DNA of 64,000 nt from an uncultured Sphingomonadaceae bacterium (GTDB taxonomy: Bacteria; Pseudomonadota; Alphaproteobacteria; Sphingomonadales; Sphingomonadaceae), in assembly GCA_937996655.1 (NCBI GenBank), contig CALKUK010000014.1:186001-250000 (forward strand). The letters run 5' to 3'. Every line of letters begins with the position of its first letter. Positions within the stretch are counted from its first letter, which is position 1. Positions 35,850 to 42,217 of this stretch are shown here, one piece after another. A program made the position numbers and the translations under genes. The notes under the pieces were generated by a model, which made no database searches, was not told the DNA's origin, and worked only from the letters and a program-made list of their open reading frames with translations.

Positions 35850-35918
35850 CGTCACCCCAGCGCAGGCTGGGGTCTCAAGGGTCGGGTGCGCGAGATGCCA
35901 GCCTGCGCTGGCATGACG
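35850..35918. repeat. Inverted repeat, two hairpins with compensatory changes
   Basis: Arms 35850-35875 and 35893-35918 are inverted copies separated by 17 bases. Each forms an eight-pair hairpin (ACCCCAGC/GCTGGGGT and ATGCCAGC/GCTGGCAT). Where the arms differ, both sides of the stem have changed together, so pairing is kept. The element ends one base before the tetR stop and fills the space to the aldolase promoter region. Confidence 0.85.
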
Positions 35919-35919
35919 A

Positions 35920-36534
35920 TCAAGACGGAAGCAGCGCGGCCAGCCAGCGTTCCGCAAGGGCCGTGGCTTCGTCGGGCGTGAAGGGGGCGTTGCCCAAGCT
36001 CAACTCCAGCCAAAGTCCGTCGACCAATGCGGTGAGCGCAATCGCCGTCAGCCGGTGGCCGCTCCCCGGGGCGTGGGCGTCCAGCAGGCGTTCCAGCGTG
36101 ATCCGGTTTTCGGCGTAAATCTCGTCATGCAGCCGCGCGATTTTGGCGTCGGTCCGTGTCAGGCTCCAAAAGGCGAGCCACGTGGACAGCAAATCCGCAT
36201 CGGCAATGGGCGGCGCAAAGCTGGCCGCGAGATAGGCGATCAGCCGCGCCTCGGGCGTTGGGTCGGCGGCCTCCACCGCGTCGTTCAGGGCGGCCTGCAC
36301 TTGCGCCCCGATGACACGGTAGGTTTCGGCCACCAGATCGTCGATCCCGGAAAAATAGTGCCGCAGCAGGCCGGGCGAGACCCCGGCGGCGGCGCAGATT
36401 TCGCGGACGGAGGTGCCGTGCACGCCTTTTCGGGCCAAAGTTGCGGCGCACGCCTCAATCAACGCCAACCGACGTTCGTCGGCCGGGGCGCGGTGAAATT
36501 GTGCCCTTGGTTCCTTGGCTTGCGTGGCTCTCAC
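35920..36534 (-). CDS. TetR family regulator (BetI-like)
   Basis: The N-terminal helix-turn-helix of this protein of about 204 residues is clear (LIEACAATLARKGVHGTSVR then ICAAAGVSPGLLRHYF). The ligand-binding half resembles the BetI-type C-terminal domain (LSTWLAFWSLTR). The frame stays open upstream through the operator, so the true start must be further in. No ATG exists; GTG at 36534 is six bases after a -10 like TATAAC, which suggests a leaderless mRNA. It is divergent from the Rieske oxygenase gene and most likely represses it and itself. The inducer is unknown. Confidence 0.85.
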   Translation of the reverse strand: MRATQAKEPRAQFHRAPADERRLALIEACAATLARKGVHGTSVREICAAAGVSPGLLRHYFSGIDDLVAETYRVIGAQVQAALNDAVEAADPTPEARLIAYLAASFAPPIADADLLSTWLAFWSLTRTDAKIARLHDEIYAENRITLERLLDAHAPGSGHRLTAIALTALVDGLWLELSLGNAPFTPDEATALAERWLAALLPS

Positions 36535-36559
36535 AGTATTGTTATACAACCGTATAACA
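36520..36559. promoter_or_regulatory. TetR-type operator with overlapping divergent promoters
   Basis: An eight-base-arm palindrome TGTTATAC-AACC-GTATAACA spans 36540-36559. Rightward, TTGCGT (36520-36525), a 17-base spacer and TATACA (36543-36548) form a promoter for the oxygenase gene, with the -10 inside the palindrome. Leftward, a TTGCGT (near 36571-36576, complement) and TATAAC can be drawn 18 bases apart, with the -10 again in the palindrome. Repressor binding would block both directions. Confidence 0.75.
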
Positions 36560-36569
36560 GGGAAACGCA

Positions 36570-37733
36570 ATGGCCACCGCATTCACAGCTTCAAACGAAA
36601 ATGACAATCTGGACGGCTGGAGCCTTCCGGCTTGGACTTATCATGATCCGGAGTTTGCGGCGCTTGAGGTGGATCGCATCTTCCGGCGCGGCTGGCAGGT
36701 TGTCTGCCATGTGAATGACGTGCCCAATGCGGGCGATTGGCACAGCCTCGACTATATCGGGGAAAGCGTCATCGTCGTGCGCGGGGCCGACGGCCAAGTG
36801 CGCGCTTTCACCAATGTCTGCCGCCATCGGGGCAGCCGTCTGGTTGATGGTGCTGCTGGATGTGCCAAGAAACTCATCTGCCCCTATCACGCTTGGACCT
36901 ATGAACTGGACGGCCGCCTGACGGGCGTACCGGACAGCGCCTCTTACCCCACGCTCGACAAGGACAAGGCGGGATTGGTGCCGGTTGATCGCGAGATTTG
37001 GCGCGGCTTTATCTTCGTGCGTCTCGAAAGCGGCGGGCCGTCGGTCGCCGAGATGATGGCCCCCTATGAGGCAATGGTCGCGCCGTATCAGTTCGAAAAG
37101 CTGGAAGCCTTGGGCCGTGTCACCATTCGCCCGCGTGCCGTGAACTGGAAGAATGTCGGCGACAATTATTCAGACGGACTGCACATCCCCGTCTCGCATC
37201 CCGGCCTCACGCGCCTCTTCGGCAAAAGCTATGGCGTCGAAGCGCAGCCGCATGTGGACCGGATGTGGGGCGATCTGGAAGACCGCCCCTCGTCCAACTG
37301 GTCGGAACGGCTTTATCAAAAGCTGCTGCCGCCGGTGCCGCATCTGCCCGAGGCCAGCCAGCGGCACTGGCTCTACTTCAAGCTCTGGCCCACGGTCGCG
37401 TTCGACATCTATCCCGATCAGGTGGATTTCATGCAATGGCTGCCCACCGGCCCAACCAGCTGCGTGATCCGCGAGATCAGCTATGTCCTGCCGGATGAGC
37501 GCAGAGAGATGCGCGCCGCGCGCTACCTCAACTGGCGGATCAACCGGCAGGTCAATGCCGAGGACACCGCCCTCATCACCCGCGTGCAGGAGGGGATGGC
37601 AAGCAAGACTTTTTCGATGGGTCCGCTGTCGGACAAGGAAGTTTGCCTGAAAAGCTTCTGCCGCAAAATGCGCGAGATCATCCCCGAAGCGCGGCTGGAC
37701 CAGCAACCACCCGCCGGGTGGAGCCATAAATAG
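36570..37733 (+). CDS. Rieske non-heme iron oxygenase, alpha subunit
   Basis: The 387-residue protein has the Rieske [2Fe-2S] motif C-x-H (CRHRGSR) and C-x2-H (CPYHAW) around residues 87-110. The mononuclear iron site lies in the later domain (DNYSDGLHIPVSHPG), with two histidines and an acidic partner. Such enzymes hydroxylate or demethylate aromatic rings or amines using electrons from a reductase. No reductase or ferredoxin component is adjacent. AGGGAAA precedes the ATG. Transcription is predicted from the TetR-controlled promoter, with the FAD oxidoreductase downstream. Confidence 0.92.
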   Translation: MATAFTASNENDNLDGWSLPAWTYHDPEFAALEVDRIFRRGWQVVCHVNDVPNAGDWHSLDYIGESVIVVRGADGQVRAFTNVCRHRGSRLVDGAAGCAKKLICPYHAWTYELDGRLTGVPDSASYPTLDKDKAGLVPVDREIWRGFIFVRLESGGPSVAEMMAPYEAMVAPYQFEKLEALGRVTIRPRAVNWKNVGDNYSDGLHIPVSHPGLTRLFGKSYGVEAQPHVDRMWGDLEDRPSSNWSERLYQKLLPPVPHLPEASQRHWLYFKLWPTVAFDIYPDQVDFMQWLPTGPTSCVIREISYVLPDERREMRAARYLNWRINRQVNAEDTALITRVQEGMASKTFSMGPLSDKEVCLKSFCRKMREIIPEARLDQQPPAGWSHK

Positions 37734-37745
37734 AATAACACCTGC

Positions 37746-37835
37746 CCGTTTGGGCTGAGCTTGTCGAAGCGCCGTACTTCTTTCCTTGCGGTGAAGAACA
37801 AAAGAACGGCCCTTCGACAGGCTCAGGGCAAACGG
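37746..37835. repeat. Inverted repeat (BIME-like) inside the oxygenase operon
   Basis: Arms 37746-37775 and 37806-37835 are 30-base inverted copies with a few mismatches, sharing CCGTTTG, CTGAG and TGTCGAAG blocks. Transcribed, they could form a long hairpin between the Rieske gene (stop at 37733) and the oxidoreductase start at 37866. This position suggests an effect on mRNA stability or on read-through between the two genes. Confidence 0.8.
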
Positions 37836-37865
37836 TGGCGGGAACAATCGGACGGAGTAGAAAAA

Positions 37866-39470
37866 ATGACCAAGAAATACGATGCCGTCATCATCGGCGC
37901 AGGCCATAATGGCCTTGTCTGCGCCTTCTACCTTGCTCAGGCTGGGTTGAAGGTCCGCATTGTCGAGCGCCGCGACATCGTCGGTGGTGCGGCGGTGACA
38001 GAGGAATTCCACCCCGGCTTCCGCAACTCGGTCGCCAGCTATACGGTCAGCTTGCTGCAGCCCCAGGTCATCCGCGACATGAAGCTGGAGTCCGAGGGCT
38101 ATCGCGTCATTGAACGGCCCATTTCCAACTTCCTGCCGCAGGAAGATGGCGGCTATCTGAAGCTCGGCGGCGGGCTGGAACGGACGCAGGCCGAGTTCCG
38201 GCGCTTCTCAAAGCATGATGCCGATGTCTTGCCCGATTATTATGACTCGCTTGAAGTCGTCGCCGATGTGTTGCGCGATCTGGCGATGAAGACGCCGCCA
38301 AACCTTGGCGGTGGCATCAAGACGTTGATTGATGCAGCACTTCAGGGGCGCAAGCTGGCCGGGCTTTCGCTGGAACGCCAGCGCGACGTGTTGGACCTGT
38401 TTACGAAATCGGCGCGCACCTTGCTCGACAGCTGGTTTGAAAGCGAAGCGGTGAAGGCCGCGTTCGGTTTCGACGCGGTCGTCGGCAACTATGCCTCCCC
38501 CGATACGCCGGGCAGCGCTTATGTCCTCCTCCACCACGTCTTTGGCGAAGTGAACGGGAAAAAGGGCGCTTGGGGCCACAGCATCGGCGGTATGGGCGCG
38601 ATCACGCAGGCCATGGCGCGGGTCGTGACAGCGCTGGGTGTTGAGATCAGCCTAGAAGCGCCGGTGGCGCGCGTGCTCGTCAATGGCGGCAAGGCGGCTG
38701 GCGTGAAGTTGGAAAGCGGCGAAGAGGTCATTGCTGACCGCGTCATTTCCAATGTTGGGCCCAAGATCCTTTACGACAAGATGTTTGCGGACGGTGATTT
38801 GGCACCGGAGTTCAAGCGCCGCATGAAGGGCTTCAAGGTCGGCTCAGGCACGTTCCGCATGAATGTCGCTTTGTCTGAACTGCCGAAGTTCACCTGCTTG
38901 CCGGAACCGGGCGAGCACCACCAGTCGGGCATCATTATCGCCCCGACGCTCGATTATATGGATCAGGCGTTCATCGACGCAAAGGCCTATGGCTGGTCGA
39001 AAAAGCCGATTGTGGAAATGCTCATCCCCTCCACCGTGGATGACAGCCTTGCCCCTGCAGGCCAGCACGTTGCGTCGCTCTTCTGTCAGCAATTTGCCCC
39101 TGTCCTTCCCGATGGGCGGGATTGGGATGCCGAGGAAGGCAAAGCGGCGGACACGATCATCGACACTGTCGAAGCCCATGCACCCGGATTCCGCGCCTCC
39201 ATTTTGGGGCAGCAGATCCTGTCTCCCAAGGGGCTGGAGCGGAAGTTCAATTTGGCCGGTGGCGACATCATGCATGGCAATATGTCGCTGGACCAGCTCT
39301 GGTCGGCACGGCCGATGCTCGGGCATGGTGCCTATCGTGGGCCGGTGGACGGGCTCTATATGTGCGGTGCCGGGTCCCATCCCGGCGGCGGCGTCACGGG
39401 CGCACCGGGACATAATTGCGCGCAGGAAGTGTTGGCGGACCGGTCCTTCTTCGGCCGGATCTTTGGCTGA
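37866..39470 (+). CDS. FAD-dependent oxidoreductase, phytoene desaturase/PYROXD2-like
   Basis: The 534-residue protein begins KKYDAVIIGAGHNGLVCAFY, the FAD-binding Rossmann motif, followed by VERRDIVGGAAVTEEFHPGF. It ends with GLYMCGAGSHPGGGVTGAPG, both typical of the phytoene dehydrogenase superfamily. It is closer to PYROXD2-like proteins than to carotenoid CrtI enzymes, and no carotenoid gene is nearby. GGAG before the ATG decides the start over a longer open frame that runs through the repeat. Together with the Rieske protein it suggests a two-enzyme oxidative pathway on an unknown substrate. Confidence 0.85.
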   Translation: MTKKYDAVIIGAGHNGLVCAFYLAQAGLKVRIVERRDIVGGAAVTEEFHPGFRNSVASYTVSLLQPQVIRDMKLESEGYRVIERPISNFLPQEDGGYLKLGGGLERTQAEFRRFSKHDADVLPDYYDSLEVVADVLRDLAMKTPPNLGGGIKTLIDAALQGRKLAGLSLERQRDVLDLFTKSARTLLDSWFESEAVKAAFGFDAVVGNYASPDTPGSAYVLLHHVFGEVNGKKGAWGHSIGGMGAITQAMARVVTALGVEISLEAPVARVLVNGGKAAGVKLESGEEVIADRVISNVGPKILYDKMFADGDLAPEFKRRMKGFKVGSGTFRMNVALSELPKFTCLPEPGEHHQSGIIIAPTLDYMDQAFIDAKAYGWSKKPIVEMLIPSTVDDSLAPAGQHVASLFCQQFAPVLPDGRDWDAEEGKAADTIIDTVEAHAPGFRASILGQQILSPKGLERKFNLAGGDIMHGNMSLDQLWSARPMLGHGAYRGPVDGLYMCGAGSHPGGGVTGAPGHNCAQEVLADRSFFGRIFG

Positions 39471-39476
39471 GCTTTA

Positions 39477-39502
39477 AGCCCCTTCCCTTCGGGGGAGGGG
39501 CT
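39477..39502. terminator. Convergent hairpin terminator
   Basis: An eleven-pair stem (39477-39487 with 39492-39502, one G-U pair) with a TTCG loop lies between the stops of the oxidoreductase on the plus strand and the receiver gene on the minus strand. There is no strong T-run on either side, so it may work as a bidirectional or processing hairpin. Confidence 0.6.
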
Positions 39503-39511
39503 AAGTGCCCC

Positions 39512-39859
39512 TTACCCCGCTAGCGCTTGCCCGACGACTTCGGACAGGGTCGCCGCTGTGAACGGCTTGGGCAAAAGCGGCCAGCCGCCAAAGGCTTCCG
39601 GCGGGGTGTCGCCAATGTCGCCGCTCATATAGACGACGCGCAGGTCGGGGCGTTCGGCATGGACGCGCGCGACGAAATCCGGCCCGCGCATCCCCGGCAT
39701 CAGCACGTCGGTGACCACCAGTTGGATGTCGGTGCGGCTGCTGCAAATGGTGAGCGCTTCGGTGCCGTCACACGCGGACAGCACCTGATGCCCCATGGCA
39801 GACAGTGCGCCCGCCGTGGCGGTGCGGATGCGGGCGTCGTCGTCGACGACGAGGATCAT
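39512..39859 (-). CDS. Single-domain response regulator (receiver only)
   Basis: The 115-residue protein is a complete receiver domain with acidic pocket D6-D8, phosphoacceptor D51 (VVTDVLMPGM), switch serine S79 and lysine K98 (LLPKPF). There is no output domain. It is closest in style to receiver modules cut from hybrid kinases. A much longer open frame exists upstream inside spt, but the ATG at 39859 is the family start and overlaps the spt stop by one base (TAATG). It is therefore expected to be made with serine palmitoyltransferase. No histidine kinase is in the window. Confidence 0.9.
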   Translation of the reverse strand: MILVVDDDARIRTATAGALSAMGHQVLSACDGTEALTICSSRTDIQLVVTDVLMPGMRGPDFVARVHAERPDLRVVYMSGDIGDTPPEAFGGWPLLPKPFTAATLSEVVGQALAG

Positions 39860-41061
39860 TACGAAATAATGCCTGCGGCCCGGCCCGCAATCGCGAACCG
39901 TTTCAGGATATCCTGAACCTGCTCTGCTGTATGTTCCGCACAAAGCGAGCAGCGCAGGAGCGTCATCCCCGCGGGCGTTGCGGGCGGGCGGGCGAGGTTC
40001 ACGTAAAGACCATTGTCGAGAAGCGCTTCCCACATCATCGCGCCGCGTTCGAGGTCGGGCATGATGACGGCGATAATCGCCGACTGCGGCGTTTCGGTCC
40101 CCAGCTTGAAGCCAAGATCGCGCAGCCCCTTGTGCAGGGTCTTTGAATTTTCCCACAGATGTGCGCGTTTGTTGCTGCCGTGCATCAACTTGCGGATCGA
40201 TGTTGCCGAGCTTGCCATCACGCTGGGCGGTAGCGCCGCTGTGAAGACATAGGGACGGCAGACGAGGCGCATCACCTCAAACTTGGGGTGGTTGGAGACG
40301 CAGAAGCCGCCAACGGTGCCCACCGATTTGCTGAACGTGCCGATGATGAAGTCGACGTCGTCGATGACACCCTGTTCCTCGGCCACGCCGCGGCCATGTT
40401 CGCCGATAAAGCCCATCGAATGCGCTTCGTCGACCAGCACCATCGCGCCGGCTTCCTTGGACACGCGGATCATTTCCTTGAGCGGTGCCACGTCGCCCAT
40501 CATCGAATAGACGCCTTCGAGCACCACGAGCTTGCCGGCTTCAGGGGGCAGGCGCTTCAGCCGCTTTTCGAGCGCTTCGACATCATTATGGCGGAACGCG
40601 ACGACTTCGGCATCGCCCATCTTGCAGCCATCATAAATGGACGCGTGGCTGTCGATATCGAGGATGATGTAATCCCCCTTGCCCGCAATCGTCGAAATGA
40701 TGCCCAGATTGGCTTGGTAGCCGGTGGAGAACACCATGGCATGATCCATGGCGTAAAATTCTTTCAGCGCCTCTTCGACATCGCGGTGGTCGCGGAAGGT
40801 GCCGTTGAGAACGCGGCTGCCGGTTGTGCCTGCGCCAAATTCATCAAATGCCTTCTTGCCCGCGGCGATCACGTCCGGATCGAAGGTCATGCCCATATAA
40901 TTATAGGTGCCGAGAAGGATCGTCTCCCGCCCATTGCAGACAGCGACGGTGGGGGATTTCACTTCTTCCATGACGAGCGAGAAGGGATCGCGCACGCCGG
41001 TGGAGAGCAGGTTTTCACGCTGCTGGATCAGCGGATCAAATTTCGAAAAAAGATCAGTCAT
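39859..41061 (-). CDS. spt: Serine palmitoyltransferase
   Basis: SPT condenses serine with a long-chain acyl thioester to form 3-ketosphinganine, the first step of sphingolipid synthesis. The 400-residue protein is the soluble homodimer type of sphingomonads. Key residues of the PLP site are present: H139 (DSHASIY), D211 and H214 (DEAHSMG), Schiff-base K245 (TFSKSVG) and R358 near the C-terminus. All are offset by 20 from the numbering of the Sphingomonas paucimobilis enzyme. The ATG giving MTDLFSKF was chosen over an upstream open frame. The acp gene lies 118 bases upstream on the same strand. Confidence 0.95.
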   Translation of the reverse strand: MTDLFSKFDPLIQQRENLLSTGVRDPFSLVMEEVKSPTVAVCNGRETILLGTYNYMGMTFDPDVIAAGKKAFDEFGAGTTGSRVLNGTFRDHRDVEEALKEFYAMDHAMVFSTGYQANLGIISTIAGKGDYIILDIDSHASIYDGCKMGDAEVVAFRHNDVEALEKRLKRLPPEAGKLVVLEGVYSMMGDVAPLKEMIRVSKEAGAMVLVDEAHSMGFIGEHGRGVAEEQGVIDDVDFIIGTFSKSVGTVGGFCVSNHPKFEVMRLVCRPYVFTAALPPSVMASSATSIRKLMHGSNKRAHLWENSKTLHKGLRDLGFKLGTETPQSAIIAVIMPDLERGAMMWEALLDNGLYVNLARPPATPAGMTLLRCSLCAEHTAEQVQDILKRFAIAGRAAGIIS

Positions 41062-41179
41062 TATTTCATTCTTCCCGTTGCGTCGTGCCGACTTGGCCCC
41101 CGGCACCCTGCCCGCCAGACGCCCGTTCTGGCTGACACGACCCCGATCTTCACGCGCCGGGGCGACGGAAATTGCGGAC

Positions 41180-41422
41180 TCAACTGCCCAGTTTGATCAC
41201 AGCATCCACAAGCTGCCCGACCGTTTCAATTTCGGCCTGCATGTTCATGGTGATGATGATATCGAAATCGTCCTCAACCGCCGCGACGAAATCCATGACG
41301 GTCAGGCTATCCCATTCCAGATCATGCTGAAATGTCGTCGCGTCAGAAAGCGCCACGCCCTTTTTGTTGAAGGGTTCAATCAGGTCGGCGACCTTGTCAA
41401 AAACTGTCTGGCGATCTGTCAT
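41180..41422 (-). CDS. Acyl carrier protein linked to serine palmitoyltransferase
   Basis: This 80-residue acidic protein has the phosphopantetheine site D38-S39-L40 in LEWDSLTVMDF and the usual four-helix pattern. Dedicated ACPs are encoded beside spt in sphingomonads and deliver the acyl group to it. It differs from housekeeping AcpP, which usually sits by fabF and has a DSLDTVE-type context. Transcription runs from here into spt. AGGAAGAG lies just before the ATG. Confidence 0.92.
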   Translation of the reverse strand: MTDRQTVFDKVADLIEPFNKKGVALSDATTFQHDLEWDSLTVMDFVAAVEDDFDIIITMNMQAEIETVGQLVDAVIKLGS

Positions 41423-41483
41423 ATCTCTTCCTTAACGCGTTGCCAGCCAATGCCAAGCGATTGCGGCGCAAACGGGGCAGCCA

Positions 41484-41505
41484 CCGGAGAACTACGGTGC
41501 TCCGG
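41484..41505 (-). other. Hairpin between fdxA and acp
   Basis: CCGGAG (41484-41489) pairs with CTCCGG (41500-41505) across a ten-base loop, with partial extension of the stem. It lacks a T-run, so it may be a weak terminator after fdxA or a processing site. It marks the probable boundary between fdxA and the acp-spt unit. Confidence 0.3.
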
Positions 41506-41549
41506 CGCCCTATTTGGCATCATTTCGTCGCAGATGAGGCAGGTGCTGC

Positions 41550-41891
41550 TCAGTCGCCCTTGCCGGGCTCGGCCGAGAAGTACTTGTCGAACTTGCCATC
41601 TTCGCCCTTATGGTCGTCGGCGTCCGCGGGGGTCTGGTCCCCCTTGCGGGTGACGTTGGGCCATTGGGCGGAATAGCTGTTGTTCAGTTCCAGCCACTTT
41701 TCCAGACCGCTTTCGGTGTCGGGCAGGATGGCTTCGGCCGGGCATTCCGGTTCACACACGCCGCAGTCGATGCATTCATTCGGGTTGATGACGAGCATAT
41801 TCTCGCCTTCATAGAAGCAGTCGACAGGACAGACCTCCACGCAATCCATATACTTGCACTTGATGCAGGCTTCGGTGACGACATAGGTCAT
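41550..41891 (-). CDS. fdxA: Seven-iron ferredoxin FdxA
   Basis: This 113-residue electron carrier has the cysteine pattern of 7Fe ferredoxins: C9, C17 and C21 with C25 in the N-terminal half, and C40-x2-C43-x2-C46-x3-C50 (ECIDCGVCEPECP). It can hold one [3Fe-4S] and one [4Fe-4S] cluster. The C-terminal 50 residues match the alphaproteobacterial FdxA extension (LEKWLELNNSYSAQWPNVT). GGAGG eight bases upstream supports the ATG. It follows the S4 protein gene by 35 bases. Confidence 0.93.
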   Translation of the reverse strand: MTYVVTEACIKCKYMDCVEVCPVDCFYEGENMLVINPNECIDCGVCEPECPAEAILPDTESGLEKWLELNNSYSAQWPNVTRKGDQTPADADDHKGEDGKFDKYFSAEPGKGD

Positions 41892-41926
41892 TGCGGGTCC
41901 TCCGGATCGTGTAGTTTTGCGGTTCG

Positions 41927-42211
41927 TTAGATTGCGATAACCCCGCCGTCAATCGGCTGTGGAGGGGCAATTTCTCGATAATGCACGCGCGCCTCTTCTG
42001 CAGGGCCGCGTCTTTGGGGCAATGCCTCCACCCGGATGACGTGGATGGCGCCGTGGAGCGGGAGGGTGATGACGCTGCCCGGGCCGACATCGGTATGGGC
42101 GCGTTTCACATTCTGGCCATTGAGGCGGATACGGCCTTCCCCCACAATTTGCTGCGCAAGCGTGCGGGTTTTGGTGAGCCGGGCGAAGAAGAGAAATTTA
42201 TCGAGCCGCAT
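41927..42211 (-). CDS. S4-domain RNA-binding protein (HslR-like)
   Basis: This 94-residue protein is essentially one S4 domain (MRLDKFLFFARLTKTRTLAQ, then RIRLNGQNVKRAHTDVGPGS) with a short basic-acidic tail. HslR-type proteins bind stalled 50S subunits with peptidyl-tRNA and help rescue. AGGAG lies just before the ATG. It starts six bases after the helicase stop, and the helicase-S4-fdxA order is common in alphaproteobacteria. Confidence 0.88.
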   Translation of the reverse strand: MRLDKFLFFARLTKTRTLAQQIVGEGRIRLNGQNVKRAHTDVGPGSVITLPLHGAIHVIRVEALPQRRGPAEEARVHYREIAPPQPIDGGVIAI

Positions 42212-42217
42212 AAACTC

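Noticed and set aside
37866..39470. Carotenoid phytoene desaturase (crtI)
   Set aside because: No crtB, crtE or crtY neighbours, and the sequence is nearer the PYROXD2-like branch.
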